Assembly (NCBI GenBank): GCA_016342345.1
Contig: JAEINO010000006.1
Location: forward strand, 1-64,000
DNA length: 64,000 nucleotides
Origin: Pseudodesulfovibrio sp.
GTDB lineage: Bacteria > Desulfobacterota > Desulfovibrionia > Desulfovibrionales > Desulfovibrionaceae
Reading direction: 5' to 3'
Part shown: positions 53,228-63,164 of the stretch, piece after piece
Position numbering within the stretch: position 1 is the first letter of the stretch
Layout: the number at the start of each line of letters is the position of its first letter
The notes under the pieces: model-generated
Told to the model about the DNA's origin: nothing
The model's input: only the letters and a program-made list of their open reading frames with translations
Database searches by the model: none
Made by a program: the position numbers and the translations under genes

Positions 53228-55162
53228 ATGGCAATAGTCTCTCTTCGTGACATACAGATCAACTTCACCGGAACAATGCTGCTGGATGGTATTTCCTTGC
53301 AGGTCGAACCGGGCGAACGCGTCTGCCTTCTGGGCCGCAACGGCGAAGGCAAGTCCACCCTGCTCTCCATCATCGAAGGGATCACGAAGCCGGACAAAGG
53401 CACCATCGACTATGCCAAAGGCTCCCGCGTGGCCATGCTGCCCCAGGAAGTACCCCATAATCTAGACGGCCTGATCTACGACATTGCAGCCCAGGGACTC
53501 GGCGACACGGGCAAGCATCTGTCCGATTACCATCAAGCCTCCCGAGAACTGGCAGAGTTCTCCGGCACCGATTACACCAAAATTGTTGCCCAACTTGAAC
53601 GCGCACAACAGGCCCTGGAGGATACCGGAGGCTGGCCATACCATCAGGCAATCGAAACCGTGCTCTCGCACCTCAAACTGGATGCGAACGAATCATTTGC
53701 CTCCCTATCCGGCGGAACCAAACGACGCGCCCTTCTCGCCCGCGCACTGGTCAGCAAACCTGATCTGCTGATTCTGGACGAACCAACCAACCATCTGGAC
53801 ATCGAATCCATTACCTGGCTCGAAGATTTTCTGATCCGTCAAAACACGGCCCTGCTGTTCGTCACCCATGACCGCGCCTTTCTCCAACGACTTGCCACGC
53901 GCATAGTAGAACTGGACCGGGGCAAGCTGTTCAACTGGGAGTGCGACTACAAGACCTATCTCGAACGCAAGGATGCAGATCTGGAAGCCGAGTCCAAGCA
54001 GAATCATAATTTCGACCGAAAACTTGCCGAAGAAGAAACATGGATTCGCCGGGGCATCAAGGCCCGGCGCACTCGCAACATGGGCCGCGTCCGCGACCTG
54101 CGTAAAATGCGGGATGAGCGCAAGGCACGCCGCGAACGAACCGGTTCGGCAAAAATGGTTATTCTGGAAGCCGAGCGCACCGGAAAACTGGTGGTGGAAG
54201 CCGACTCCCTTAGTTTCAACTATGACAACACGACCATCGTCAATAACTTTTCCACGAGCATAATGCGTGGCGACAAGGTGGGACTCATCGGTCCAAACGG
54301 CGTGGGAAAAACCACGCTGCTCAAGCTCCTTCTCGGCGAAATCCAGCCACAGGACGGATCTGTCCGACACGGCGTCAATCTCCAGATCAGCTATTTCGAC
54401 CAGATGCGCGAACAACTCGACGAAAACAAATCGGTCCGCGACAACGTGGCCGAAGGTAACGATTTCATCGATTTTGGCGGCGCGCGCAAGCACGTCATTG
54501 GCTACCTCAAGGACTTCCTGTTCACCCCGGATCGCGCCAAAGTCCCGGCATCAGTCCTTTCCGGCGGAGAGCGCAACCGCCTCCTGCTGGCTCGTCTGTT
54601 CACCAAGCCATCCAATGTTCTGGTCATGGATGAACCTACCAATGATCTGGATGTCGAAACGCTTGACCTTCTTGAGGAAATTCTCATGGAATACCCCGGC
54701 ACCCTGCTGCTGGTAAGCCATGATCGAGCCTTCCTCAACAATGTGGTCACATCAACCATCGCTTTCGAGGGCAACGGCACTGTGGCCGAATATGTCGGTG
54801 GATACGACGACTGGCTCAGACAACACCCCGGCAAACACAACACATCTGCCAAGGCATGCGGTTCCAAATCAGCCGAGGAAATTCCAACTGGTTCAACGAA
54901 AAAAAAACTGAGCTACAAGGAAAAATTCGAGCTGGAAAAGAAACAGGTTGAATTCGAGGCCATGCCCGCCATCATCGAGATGCTGGAAGCGGATCTCGAA
55001 ACTCTCCAGACCCGCATGGCCGATGCTGACTATTTCAAGAAAAGCGGCAAAGACATGGCCGACGATCAACTGCAACTCGAAAAAACTGAAAACGAACTCA
55101 AAACGGCATACAGCACCTGGGAAGAACTCGAAACCGCCCTTAAGGGCATTGAACTGGACTGA
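53228..55162 (+). CDS. uup: ABC-F family ATPase (Uup-like)
   Basis: Soluble protein of 644 aa with two ABC ATPase domains: first Walker A GRNGEGKSTLL and signature LSGGTKRRALLARAL; second GPNGVGKTTLLKLL and LSGGERNRLLLARLF, each followed by a Walker B with DEPTN. A linker rich in Arg/Lys (RRTRNMGRVRDLRKMRDERK, a P-site tRNA-interaction-type motif) separates them, and a C-terminal coiled coil (LSYKEKFELEKKQVEFEAMP) fits Uup. These proteins act on ribosomes or in DNA-related stability. It is followed after five bases by a GNAT gene. Confidence 0.88.
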   Translation: MAIVSLRDIQINFTGTMLLDGISLQVEPGERVCLLGRNGEGKSTLLSIIEGITKPDKGTIDYAKGSRVAMLPQEVPHNLDGLIYDIAAQGLGDTGKHLSDYHQASRELAEFSGTDYTKIVAQLERAQQALEDTGGWPYHQAIETVLSHLKLDANESFASLSGGTKRRALLARALVSKPDLLILDEPTNHLDIESITWLEDFLIRQNTALLFVTHDRAFLQRLATRIVELDRGKLFNWECDYKTYLERKDADLEAESKQNHNFDRKLAEEETWIRRGIKARRTRNMGRVRDLRKMRDERKARRERTGSAKMVILEAERTGKLVVEADSLSFNYDNTTIVNNFSTSIMRGDKVGLIGPNGVGKTTLLKLLLGEIQPQDGSVRHGVNLQISYFDQMREQLDENKSVRDNVAEGNDFIDFGGARKHVIGYLKDFLFTPDRAKVPASVLSGGERNRLLLARLFTKPSNVLVMDEPTNDLDVETLDLLEEILMEYPGTLLLVSHDRAFLNNVVTSTIAFEGNGTVAEYVGGYDDWLRQHPGKHNTSAKACGSKSAEEIPTGSTKKKLSYKEKFELEKKQVEFEAMPAIIEMLEADLETLQTRMADADYFKKSGKDMADDQLQLEKTENELKTAYSTWEELETALKGIELD

Positions 55163-55167
55163 AAATC

Positions 55168-55659
55168 ATGACCAAACTCTCCATCCGTACCGTCGAACCT
55201 GACGATCTGGTCGCCTGCCACACCATTGAGTGCCGATGTTTTTCTCCTTCGGAAGCAGCTTGGACTTCCTCCCTCGAAAAACGAATCAATTGCTATCCCG
55301 AAGGCTTTCTTGTCGCAGAGTATGACGGAATAATAGTTGGGCAGGTCAACAGCGGAGCCCTTCACAAAGATGACATCACGGACGAAGAATTCAAGCAACT
55401 CATCGGACACGACCCGGAAGGCAAGAATATCGTCATCTTTTCCTTGTCCGTACTCCCCGAATTCCAGAAACAGGGTATTGCCGGAAAACTCCTCACTAAT
55501 TTCATTGAACATGCCCGTGAAATGGGAAAAGACAAGATCATGCTTTTGTGCAAGGACAAACTCATCACATATTACTCCCGTTACGGATTTGAGGATGACG
55601 GCGTTTCCAATTCCACGCATGGCGGGGCCGAATGGCATGCGATGACCCTTGCTCTCTGA
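55168..55659 (+). CDS. GNAT-family N-acetyltransferase
   Basis: The 163-residue product has the acetyl-CoA fold: IRTVEPDDLVACHTIE, then IFSLSVLPEFQKQGIAGKLL with the Q/RxxGxG/A pyrophosphate loop, and ITYYSRYGFEDDG near the end. The first part resembles arylalkylamine N-acetyltransferase-like GNATs; the substrate is unknown. It starts five bases after the ABC-F gene and is likely cotranscribed with it. A bidirectional terminator follows. Confidence 0.82.
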   Translation: MTKLSIRTVEPDDLVACHTIECRCFSPSEAAWTSSLEKRINCYPEGFLVAEYDGIIVGQVNSGALHKDDITDEEFKQLIGHDPEGKNIVIFSLSVLPEFQKQGIAGKLLTNFIEHAREMGKDKIMLLCKDKLITYYSRYGFEDDGVSNSTHGGAEWHAMTLAL

Positions 55660-55677
55660 ATCATTTCTCAAAGACTA

Positions 55678-55712
55678 AAAAGGCCCGGTAGAATCACTCT
55701 ACCGGGCCTTTT
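55678..55712. terminator. Bidirectional terminator between GNAT and putA
   Basis: AAAAGGCCCGGTAGA pairs with TCTACCGGGCCTTTT. Both strands give a T-rich end, so it serves the plus-strand GNAT gene and the minus-strand putA. Confidence 0.85.
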
Positions 55713-55732
55713 CTACTTTATATTCTTTTCAT

Positions 55733-58700
55733 TCAACTAAGCCAATCATCATCTTCCTCGATAGGAGCAAAGCCGCGACGCATGGTGTTTTCACAGACAA
55801 GCCGCGGGTCCATGAACTGAAGCAGATAATCTGGCCCGCCCGCCTTGGAACCAACGCCGGACATCTTGAAACCGCCAAAGGCATGCCTCTCGACCAAGGC
55901 CCCGACACTGGGCTTGTTCAGATACAGATTACCAACGCGGAATTCCTTGCAGGCCCGCTCCAGATGGGCCGGGCTGCGTGAATAAATCGCACCGGTCAAG
56001 GCAAAGCGAGTTGAATTGGCAATATCAAGAGCCTCGTCCATGTCGCTGGCCCGCAAGATGGCCAAAACCGGGCCAAAGACTTCTTCCTGGGCAATGCGAT
56101 GGTCCTTGGTGATGCCATCCACAATGGTCAACGGAACGTAACAACCGCCCGTGGCCTTGAGATCGTCGGACACCTCGCGCTTGACCAGAATATTACCTTC
56201 TTCCTCGGCTATCCTGACGTAGCGCAACACATTTTCCTGAGCACCCTTATCCACCACAGGCCCCATGTAGTTAGCCGGATTTTCGGACGGCCCGAGCTTG
56301 ATGGACATGGCAGCTTCGGTGAGGCGCTGAATGAATCGGTCATAAATGGAATCAAGGACAATAACGCGGGAACAGGCTGAACACTTCTGGCCCTGGAAAG
56401 CAAAAGCCGAATAGAGCACGCCGAGCACGGCCTCATCAAGATCGGCATCGTCGTCAATAATAGTACCATTCTTGCCGCCCATCTCGGCAATGACCCGCTT
56501 GCAATGCTGCTGTCCGGGTTGCACCTTGGCGGCCCGTTCCTGAATACGCAGCCCAACCTCCATAGAACCGGTAAAGGCAATCACTGATACATCAGGATGA
56601 TCCACAAGATGATCGCCCATGACCGAACCACGTCCGGGGGTGTAGTTGAAAACACCATCCGGCAGACCAGCGGCCTTCCACATATCCACCAGCCCATTAC
56701 CAACACAGGATGACAGGCCTGCCGGTTTATACACGACCGAGCAACCAGATGCGATGGCCGCAGAGACCATGCCAACGGAAATGGCAAGGGGGAAATTCCA
56801 GGGGGCGATGACCGCAGCCACACCCTTGCCCTGATAGAAAAGCTTACTCATTTCGCCAGGGGCATGTCCCATGCGCCGGGGCTTACCCATACGAATCATT
56901 TCCCGTGCGTAATATTCCATAAAATCAATGGCCTCAGCCACATCTGCATGAGCCTGATCCCATTGCTTGCCCACCTCCAGCACCTGAAGCGCGGACAAAT
57001 CGTGAATGTTGTCTTTCAAATACTGAGCAGCCTTGAGCAAAATGGAAGCACGCTCCTCGGGCGCAACATCACGCCACGCAAGGTACGCGATACCGGCGGC
57101 TTTGATGGCCGTATCCACTTCGGCCACACCCGCCTGACAGACTGTGCCGATGATCTCTCCCGGATCAGCCGGATTATAGGAATCCAAAGTATCGCCAGTC
57201 TCCACATCCTGCCCGTTGATGAACAGCGGAATCGTTCTGCCCATGGACGCACGGACCTTGGAAATGGATGCCGGAAAGGCATTTCGCTCGGCTTCGATGG
57301 TAAAATCGACCGCCGGATAATTCTGGAAACGGGCCAGCCCTTCGGATGGTTCGGGCGGTACGCATTTGCTTTCAAGCTGACGACGCAAGATCACTTCCGG
57401 GTTCTCCAAAAGGCTGTCCATGTCTGCTTCATCCGCAAAGGTCTGCTTGAGAAAGGACTCGTTGGCCGTATTCTCAAGCAGGCGACGTACAAGATAGGCC
57501 ATGCCGGGCAACAAATCACCGTAAGGACAATAGAGACGCACACGCTTGGCGACATTCTTGAGCCCCTTGCGGACAGGCTCGGCCATGCCATAGAGGACCT
57601 GAAATTCATATCTTTCCTCAGGAACATTCAATGAGCTCGCCATTTCCATGACCGCAGAAATGGTCCGAATATTGTGAGAGGCACAGGCAAAGTGACAGAT
57701 ATCGCTGTTTTCCAGAATCATCCTGGCAACCCGTTCAAAGGCCATGTCAGACTCTGGCTTGTGGGTCCAGACCGGAACAGGCCAACCATTCTGCTTGGCC
57801 ATGACAGTCTCATAATCCCAATATGCACCCTTGACCAGACGGATGGACACGGGAAGACCAACCTCGCGCGACCATGCCAGTAAATTGCTGACATCATCGT
57901 CCACGCACTTCAGGTAGGCCTGAAAGACTATGCCAAGGTGCGGATAATACGGATACTTGGTACGAAGCCGCTTGAACAGCTCGATGGTGGCATCCTTGTA
58001 CTTGAGCGACTCCATGTCAATGCACATGAACCCGCCCATCTCTATGACCTTCTTGTAGATCGGTTCGATGCGGGACAGCATGCCGTCGGCAGTACCATCA
58101 ACATCCACGGATTTGGACTGGGAATAAAACGCTGACGGCTTCACGGCCACGTTGACCTTGGGAGCATGACCCCAGTCAAGCTCGCCGGAACCGCCTTCAA
58201 GCGGATCCCACTTGCCCAGTTCCTTATGGATAGCTTCCAACACTTCAAGATACCCATCGCGATAGGCAGCTGATTCCTCTTCACTGACCGTGGCCTCACC
58301 GAGCAAGTCGAGAACAAAGGCGAACCCGTCCTTACGGAGTTTCTTGATCCCCTTGACCGCTTCCTTGCTCACCTGACCGATGATAAACTGACGAGCCATG
58401 GATTCGATATTGGAACGAATAGTCCTGTTCAGGACCTTGGCGACCAGACCGCCTCCAATCTTGGTTTTGGTGGCCCCCCATTTGAGAACATCGGGAATGT
58501 TGGCATCTTCAGTAGCAAAATATTCTTCGATATGACGGGACAATGAATCCGAGGTGTTGAGGTATGGCAGCACATCAACAAAACGAAACATCTGGACCTT
58601 GAAGTCCTCATTTTTCATGGCCCAATCCATGACTTTTCCAGTCCACCACCCCTTGTTGAAAACCGAAGGGGATTCACCGGAAATGGATGCAAAGAACTCC

Positions 58701-58750
58701 CTGCCTCGAGAAATGACTCTCGAATCCAGGGCGGATATTTCAGTGGTCAT
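55733..58750 (-). CDS. putA: Bifunctional proline dehydrogenase/P5C dehydrogenase
   Basis: Oxidises proline to glutamate in two steps. The 1005-residue protein has a PRODH barrel in the first half (ends near residue 500, with SIRLVKGAYWDYE and FASHN-type segment) and a P5C dehydrogenase in the second half (APWNFPLAISVGM, IAEMGGKNGTIID, and FQGQKCSACSRVIVLD with the catalytic Cys). It lacks the N-terminal ribbon-helix-helix of E. coli PutA, so it is not its own repressor. An Lrp-type regulator lies 21 bp upstream on the same strand. GAGGAGC precedes the ATG. Confidence 0.95.
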   Translation of the reverse strand: MTTEISALDSRVISRGREFFASISGESPSVFNKGWWTGKVMDWAMKNEDFKVQMFRFVDVLPYLNTSDSLSRHIEEYFATEDANIPDVLKWGATKTKIGGGLVAKVLNRTIRSNIESMARQFIIGQVSKEAVKGIKKLRKDGFAFVLDLLGEATVSEEESAAYRDGYLEVLEAIHKELGKWDPLEGGSGELDWGHAPKVNVAVKPSAFYSQSKSVDVDGTADGMLSRIEPIYKKVIEMGGFMCIDMESLKYKDATIELFKRLRTKYPYYPHLGIVFQAYLKCVDDDVSNLLAWSREVGLPVSIRLVKGAYWDYETVMAKQNGWPVPVWTHKPESDMAFERVARMILENSDICHFACASHNIRTISAVMEMASSLNVPEERYEFQVLYGMAEPVRKGLKNVAKRVRLYCPYGDLLPGMAYLVRRLLENTANESFLKQTFADEADMDSLLENPEVILRRQLESKCVPPEPSEGLARFQNYPAVDFTIEAERNAFPASISKVRASMGRTIPLFINGQDVETGDTLDSYNPADPGEIIGTVCQAGVAEVDTAIKAAGIAYLAWRDVAPEERASILLKAAQYLKDNIHDLSALQVLEVGKQWDQAHADVAEAIDFMEYYAREMIRMGKPRRMGHAPGEMSKLFYQGKGVAAVIAPWNFPLAISVGMVSAAIASGCSVVYKPAGLSSCVGNGLVDMWKAAGLPDGVFNYTPGRGSVMGDHLVDHPDVSVIAFTGSMEVGLRIQERAAKVQPGQQHCKRVIAEMGGKNGTIIDDDADLDEAVLGVLYSAFAFQGQKCSACSRVIVLDSIYDRFIQRLTEAAMSIKLGPSENPANYMGPVVDKGAQENVLRYVRIAEEEGNILVKREVSDDLKATGGCYVPLTIVDGITKDHRIAQEEVFGPVLAILRASDMDEALDIANSTRFALTGAIYSRSPAHLERACKEFRVGNLYLNKPSVGALVERHAFGGFKMSGVGSKAGGPDYLLQFMDPRLVCENTMRRGFAPIEEDDDWLS

Positions 58751-58771
58751 CTGGAGCTCCTCGACGTAAGG

Positions 58772-59245
58772 TTAATCGTCTGGATGTGAAAGCGGAATAA
58801 CGCGAGATTCCTTGACTGTGGTCAGCACAATCGTGGAGTTCGTGTCGCGCACCGAGGCAATGGTACCAAATTTGGACAAGGTAGCCTGAAGGGATTCCGT
58901 GTCTTCCACACGCACCTTGACCAAATAGGAGTCGCGGCCGGCAGTGTAATGGACCTCCAGGACCTCGGGGAACTCGGAAAGCATCCGGCCCACCTCGGTT
59001 GCACCGACACCCTCTTCCACACGAATGGATGTAAAAGCGGTCAGGCTGCGACCAAGGGCCTTGTGATCAACGATGCACTCGAAACCCTTTATAATACCAC
59101 TTTTCTTAAGTTTACGGACCCGCTCAAGCACAGCTGAAGGAGCCTTGCCCACTTTTCGAGCAATTTCCGCATTGGAGACCTTGCCATCATTCTGAAGTAT
59201 CTTCAGAATTTTACGATCTAGTTCGTCAATTTTTCTGATATTCAT
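58772..59245 (-). CDS. Lrp/AsnC-family regulator
   Basis: The 157-residue product has a helix-turn-helix (LDRKILKILQNDGKVSNAEI) and an Lrp C-terminal effector domain (RVEEGVGATEVGRMLSEFPE, then YTAGRDSYLVKVRVED). Its end lies 21 bp before putA on the same strand, so it probably controls proline catabolism, like the PutR-type Lrp proteins of other proteobacteria. The upstream region is shared with the divergent Mla operon. Confidence 0.88.
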   Translation of the reverse strand: MNIRKIDELDRKILKILQNDGKVSNAEIARKVGKAPSAVLERVRKLKKSGIIKGFECIVDHKALGRSLTAFTSIRVEEGVGATEVGRMLSEFPEVLEVHYTAGRDSYLVKVRVEDTESLQATLSKFGTIASVRDTNSTIVLTTVKESRVIPLSHPDD

Positions 59246-59399
59246 GGAATTAGGGAATAATATTCTTTCAACGTTTTGTCAACCACCCCTCAATTTCTGG
59301 GTCGATAAAAATCAACACTACGCCTTTTCATTTTTCAAATCCTCAGATATTATTAGAATTCGGTTGATTTCAACCATCAAAACAAAGTCAGAAAACCAA
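59246..59399. promoter_or_regulatory. Divergent promoter region, lrp-putA and mla operons
   Basis: The 150 bp between the divergent starts is AT-rich (about half A/T runs) and holds no gene. It must carry promoters for both units and possible Lrp sites. I could not define exact boxes. Confidence 0.4.
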
Positions 59400-60560
59400 G
59401 TGGATATTATTTTGGCACAACGCACACTCTCTACCGAACATCCCGTAGCGAGCATCAGAGTTTCTCCTAACGGCAACAGGCTGCGTCTCAATATCATTGG
59501 TAGTCTGAATGCCCCCGGCACCGCCTCTATCTGGGATGACACCATAAACCCGGTACGGACAGGCAAATATACTCATGTCGAAGTGGATTGTTCGGACATT
59601 ACCTATATTGATGGTTCGGGCGTGGCCTTGCTTCTCAAGCTCAGGGAAGAAGCCGGTTTGTCCGGTGGCAAGCTCGAATTGAACAACCTGAAGGATGAAC
59701 ACAAAAAGCTCATTACCCTGACCTGGGATTGCGACCTGACACAATTGATATCCATAAACAAGGAACATCGAGGTCTGGCAGAGGCTGTAGGCGAAACCAC
59801 CGAAGAACTCATGAAAGGACTCCATGATTTAATCGCCTTTGTGGGTGAATCGTCTGTCATGATCATTCAATCCATACGCCATCCAGGCCAGGTCCGCTGG
59901 AAGGATGTCTTTCTCTCCTGCATCCATGTCGGGGTGGATTCACTGTTCATTATCACACTCCTCGGCTTTCTGATGGGATTGATCATGTCATTCCAATCCG
60001 CCATCAGTCTGCAACGCTTTGGCGGAGAAATATTCGTCCCCAACATGCTCGGACTGGTAATGTTCAGGGAAATGGGACCATTGGTGACAGCCATTCTCCT
60101 TGCAGCCCGCTCCGGTTCGGCTTTTGCCGCCGAGATCGGCACCATGAAAATCAACGAAGAACTGGACGCACTGACCACCATGGGACTTTCGCCCATGCGC
60201 TTCCTGGTGGTGCCCAAACTTCTGTCAGCCCTCGCCATGGTCCCGATCATGACCCTGTTCTTCAACCTGGCAAGTCTAGTAGGCGGCGCAGTTGTCATGC
60301 TCTCTCTGGGGTTCCCTCTGGTCACATTCACCTCACGAGTCTTCTCCTATCTCGGCTACGGCGACTTTATGGGCGGAATGTTCAAGGCTCTGGTCTTCAG
60401 CATACTGGTGGCTGGAATCGGATGCCTACGCGGCATACAAACCCGGAGCGGCGCGAGCGCAGTTGGCTTGTCCACTACCAGTGCAGTTGTGTCCGGCATC
60501 ATCCTGATCGCCTTTGCTGACGGCATTTTTGCCATCGCTTTCTACTATCTCAATATATAG
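59400..60560 (+). CDS. mlaE: MlaE-type permease with N-terminal STAS domain
   Basis: ABC lipid transport permease. An N-terminal STAS-like domain (VASIRVSPNGNRLRLNIIGS, then VDCSDITYIDGSGVALLLKL) of MlaB type is fused to the MlaE domain (LLGFLMGLIMSFQSAISLQ, FREMGPLVTAILLAARSGSAFAAE split in the middle, and a C-terminal helix). In E. coli MlaB is separate. The start is uncertain: GTG at 59400 or TTG at 59412; an ATG at 59244 lies inside the divergent lrp start and is unlikely. It leads the mla operon. Confidence 0.88.
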   Translation: MDIILAQRTLSTEHPVASIRVSPNGNRLRLNIIGSLNAPGTASIWDDTINPVRTGKYTHVEVDCSDITYIDGSGVALLLKLREEAGLSGGKLELNNLKDEHKKLITLTWDCDLTQLISINKEHRGLAEAVGETTEELMKGLHDLIAFVGESSVMIIQSIRHPGQVRWKDVFLSCIHVGVDSLFIITLLGFLMGLIMSFQSAISLQRFGGEIFVPNMLGLVMFREMGPLVTAILLAARSGSAFAAEIGTMKINEELDALTTMGLSPMRFLVVPKLLSALAMVPIMTLFFNLASLVGGAVVMLSLGFPLVTFTSRVFSYLGYGDFMGGMFKALVFSILVAGIGCLRGIQTRSGASAVGLSTTSAVVSGIILIAFADGIFAIAFYYLNI

Positions 60561-60572
60561 GTAAAATATGGC

Positions 60573-61370
60573 ATGAACACCAACGACCCAATCATAAGCA
60601 TACAAAACCTGACATGCGGCTACGATGACACTGTCATTGTTGACAACGTCAGCTTTGACATATTCAAGGGTGAAGTCTTCGTCATTCTCGGAGGCTCCGG
60701 TTGCGGTAAGAGCACACTGCTCAAGAACATGATTGGCCTATACCAACCCATGAATGGAAAGATATTCTTCGGTACAGACGAACTCACCGGCGCACAGGGC
60801 GAACAAAGAGACAAGATCATCTGCAAATTCGGCGTCATGTATCAAATGGGTGCATTGTTCGGTTCCATGTCACTCCTGCAAAATGTAATGTTGCCGCTGG
60901 AAGAATTCACAAACCTACCCCGCGAAGCCATATCCATGGTTGCCCAATGCAAACTTGCCATGGTCAACTTGGAAAATGCGGCTTACAAACTCCCGTCAGC
61001 CATCAGCGGGGGCATGAAAAAACGGGCAGCCATAGCCCGAGCCATGGCACTTGACCCCGGCATCCTTTTCCTTGACGAACCAGGAGCAGGACTGGACCCG
61101 ATATCAAGCGCGGAACTTGACGAACTGATACTCAACCTGTCACGTACACTGGGCATCACATTTGTCATAGTCAGCCATGAGCTGGAAAGCATTTACAAAA
61201 CGGCTGATCGGGTTATCATGCTCGACAAGGACGTCAAATCGATCGTGGCCGAGGGCGACCCGAAACAGCTTCGGGACACCTCTGAGAACCTCTTCGTAAA
61301 ACGCTTCTTCCACCGCCAGCCATCACTGGGTAAAACAGGACATGATAAAAATGTCTCCACAGCGGAATAA
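60573..61370 (+). CDS. mlaF: MlaF-type ABC transporter ATPase
   Basis: The 265-residue product has Walker A GGSGCGKSTLL, the signature AISGGMKKRAAIARAMALDP and Walker B LFLDEPGAGLDP. The form AISGGMKKR rather than LSGGQ is typical of MlaF. It powers phospholipid movement by the MlaE permease. It starts twelve bases after mlaE and is followed nine bases later by mlaD. Confidence 0.93.
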   Translation: MNTNDPIISIQNLTCGYDDTVIVDNVSFDIFKGEVFVILGGSGCGKSTLLKNMIGLYQPMNGKIFFGTDELTGAQGEQRDKIICKFGVMYQMGALFGSMSLLQNVMLPLEEFTNLPREAISMVAQCKLAMVNLENAAYKLPSAISGGMKKRAAIARAMALDPGILFLDEPGAGLDPISSAELDELILNLSRTLGITFVIVSHELESIYKTADRVIMLDKDVKSIVAEGDPKQLRDTSENLFVKRFFHRQPSLGKTGHDKNVSTAE

Positions 61371-61379
61371 GGATACTCG

Positions 61380-62531
61380 ATGATACGTAAACACGACTAT
61401 TTCAAGCTGGGATTATTCATCATCCTGGGAACCTGCATGCTCATGGCAGTGATCATCATACTCGGCGCAGGCAGATATTTTGAAACCACTTACCAGGTGG
61501 AAACGTACTTTGACGAGTCCATCAACGGACTTGCCATAGGCTCACCGGTCAAGCTGAGGGGTGTCAATATCGGACGAGTCTCAGCCATCGATTTTATATC
61601 GAACAAATATGATGAAGCCAACAAAAGCGACAGCCGTTATGTGTATGTGGAATGTGAAATCAACCCGGAATTGTTCAAGAACATGACCCTGGATTCCTTT
61701 AATGCCGGCATCACCAGAGAAATTGCACGAGGTCTCAGGGTCCGCCCCACTTCACTCGGACTCACTGGGCAACTTTTTCTCAATTTCGTCTATACTGATC
61801 TTGAATCCAGCCCTAATCTCAAAATCAACTGGACGCCTGAAAACGTCTATATCCCTTCGGTTCCCAGCACCATGAGTCGTGTGGAGACAGCCATAACCAC
61901 CATCAGCAACACCCTGAACGGCCTGAAGCAGGAAGACATCGCAGGCATCATTAAAGATATCAGATCCATCGTCAGTTCCATTGATGGTTTCATGAAAACC
62001 AAAGGCGGTCAGGAAGCTGGCAACAGGATATTGGGCGTTCTCGAAGAAGCCCGGCTTGTCCTGCACCGCACCAATCAGATACTGGCTGATCCGGCCACGG
62101 AACAACTTATCCCCCAGACTGCCCAGACCATTACCGGAATCAACAGAATCATCAACAATTCAGAAGACAACATCATTGCTGCTGCCCGGGAGGCGAAAAA
62201 TGCCATGGCAAGCTTCAAGCAGGCATCTGACATCCTTGCCAAGACTCTTGCCGACCCGCGCATGGACAAGGCCATGTCCGATATAGCCCCAACCCTGGAA
62301 AATATTTCCAAGGCATCCTCGGACATGACCGCAGCAGTCGCCAAGGTGCATGCACTCGTCAATCGCCTCAACTCGATCACTGCCAGCGAAGAAGCGAACA
62401 TCCATACCATTCTAGAAGATACCCGCGAAGTCATGCAGAACATCAAGGAACTCAGTGGAGACGCCAAACGATACCCATCCGGCGTCTTCTTCGGCAACCC
62501 ACCCAGCAAACCATCCCCCAATACCCAATAA
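61380..62531 (+). CDS. mlaD: MlaD/Mce-domain protein
   Basis: The 383-residue product has one N-terminal membrane helix (YFKLGLFIILGTCMLMAVIIIL), an Mce domain starting GLAIGSPVKLRGVNIGRVSAI, and a long C-terminal helical part (ILADPATEQLIPQTAQTIT and similar) that may form a periplasmic tunnel-like bundle. Mce proteins bind lipids in the periplasm. Compared with E. coli MlaD (about 180 aa), this is much longer, in the style of PqiB-family or mycobacterial Mce. AAGGATACTCG precedes the ATG. Confidence 0.9.
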   Translation: MIRKHDYFKLGLFIILGTCMLMAVIIILGAGRYFETTYQVETYFDESINGLAIGSPVKLRGVNIGRVSAIDFISNKYDEANKSDSRYVYVECEINPELFKNMTLDSFNAGITREIARGLRVRPTSLGLTGQLFLNFVYTDLESSPNLKINWTPENVYIPSVPSTMSRVETAITTISNTLNGLKQEDIAGIIKDIRSIVSSIDGFMKTKGGQEAGNRILGVLEEARLVLHRTNQILADPATEQLIPQTAQTITGINRIINNSEDNIIAAAREAKNAMASFKQASDILAKTLADPRMDKAMSDIAPTLENISKASSDMTAAVAKVHALVNRLNSITASEEANIHTILEDTREVMQNIKELSGDAKRYPSGVFFGNPPSKPSPNTQ

Positions 62532-62546
62532 GCAGGGTTATCAATC

Positions 62547-63164
62547 ATGAAAAAACACACCATTCTCTTCTGCATCCTGAGCATTGTCCTGGTCGCAAGT
62601 GCCTGCGTCAAACTGGGCGGCAAACCATTGGACAAACACTATTACCAGATCTCCACGGACCGCCCCGGCGAACCAGACACCACGACTGGCGACCTTGTCC
62701 TCAAGGTCCGCAGGCTCTCGGTCTCCGACCTCTACAACACCAGAGAGCTGATATATCGGGAAACAGGCGGTCGCATCGACTCCGATTTCTACAACATGTT
62801 CTTTGTCACACCCGGCAACATGCTTACCACCGAACTGCGAACATGGTTACGAGATTCAAGTCTGTTCAGGTACATAATCGAACCCGGCAGCATGGTGATC
62901 CCTGATTTGACACTTGAAGGTGTGGTCAATGCATTGTATGGAGACTATTCGAATGATGTTCCGGTAGCTGTTGTTGAAATGCAATTCTTTGTCGTGGACG
63001 AATCCACAGCCGAGAACAGCATCATATTTTCCAACACCTACACACAACGCATTCCTCTCAAGCAGGCCGCCCCACAACAGTTGGTCCAGGCCATGACCAG
63101 TGGAGTGCAAACCATATTCGCTAACCTTGAAAAAGACTTGGCCACTGCGCCGCTAAAGAGATAA
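62547..63164 (+). CDS. PqiC-like ABC transporter auxiliary lipoprotein
   Basis: The 205-residue product has a lipoprotein signal (MKKHTILFCILSIVLVASAC, lipobox VASAC) and a beta-rich domain LDKHYYQISTDRPGE, then LVLKVRRLSVSDLYNTRELIY, fitting the ABC_trans_aux/PqiC family (PF03886). It is likely anchored in the outer membrane as the outer end of the MlaD/Mce lipid path. MlaC and MlaA are not present. Its stop shares a base with the darP start (TAATG). Confidence 0.87.
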   Translation: MKKHTILFCILSIVLVASACVKLGGKPLDKHYYQISTDRPGEPDTTTGDLVLKVRRLSVSDLYNTRELIYRETGGRIDSDFYNMFFVTPGNMLTTELRTWLRDSSLFRYIIEPGSMVIPDLTLEGVVNALYGDYSNDVPVAVVEMQFFVVDESTAENSIIFSNTYTQRIPLKQAAPQQLVQAMTSGVQTIFANLEKDLATAPLKR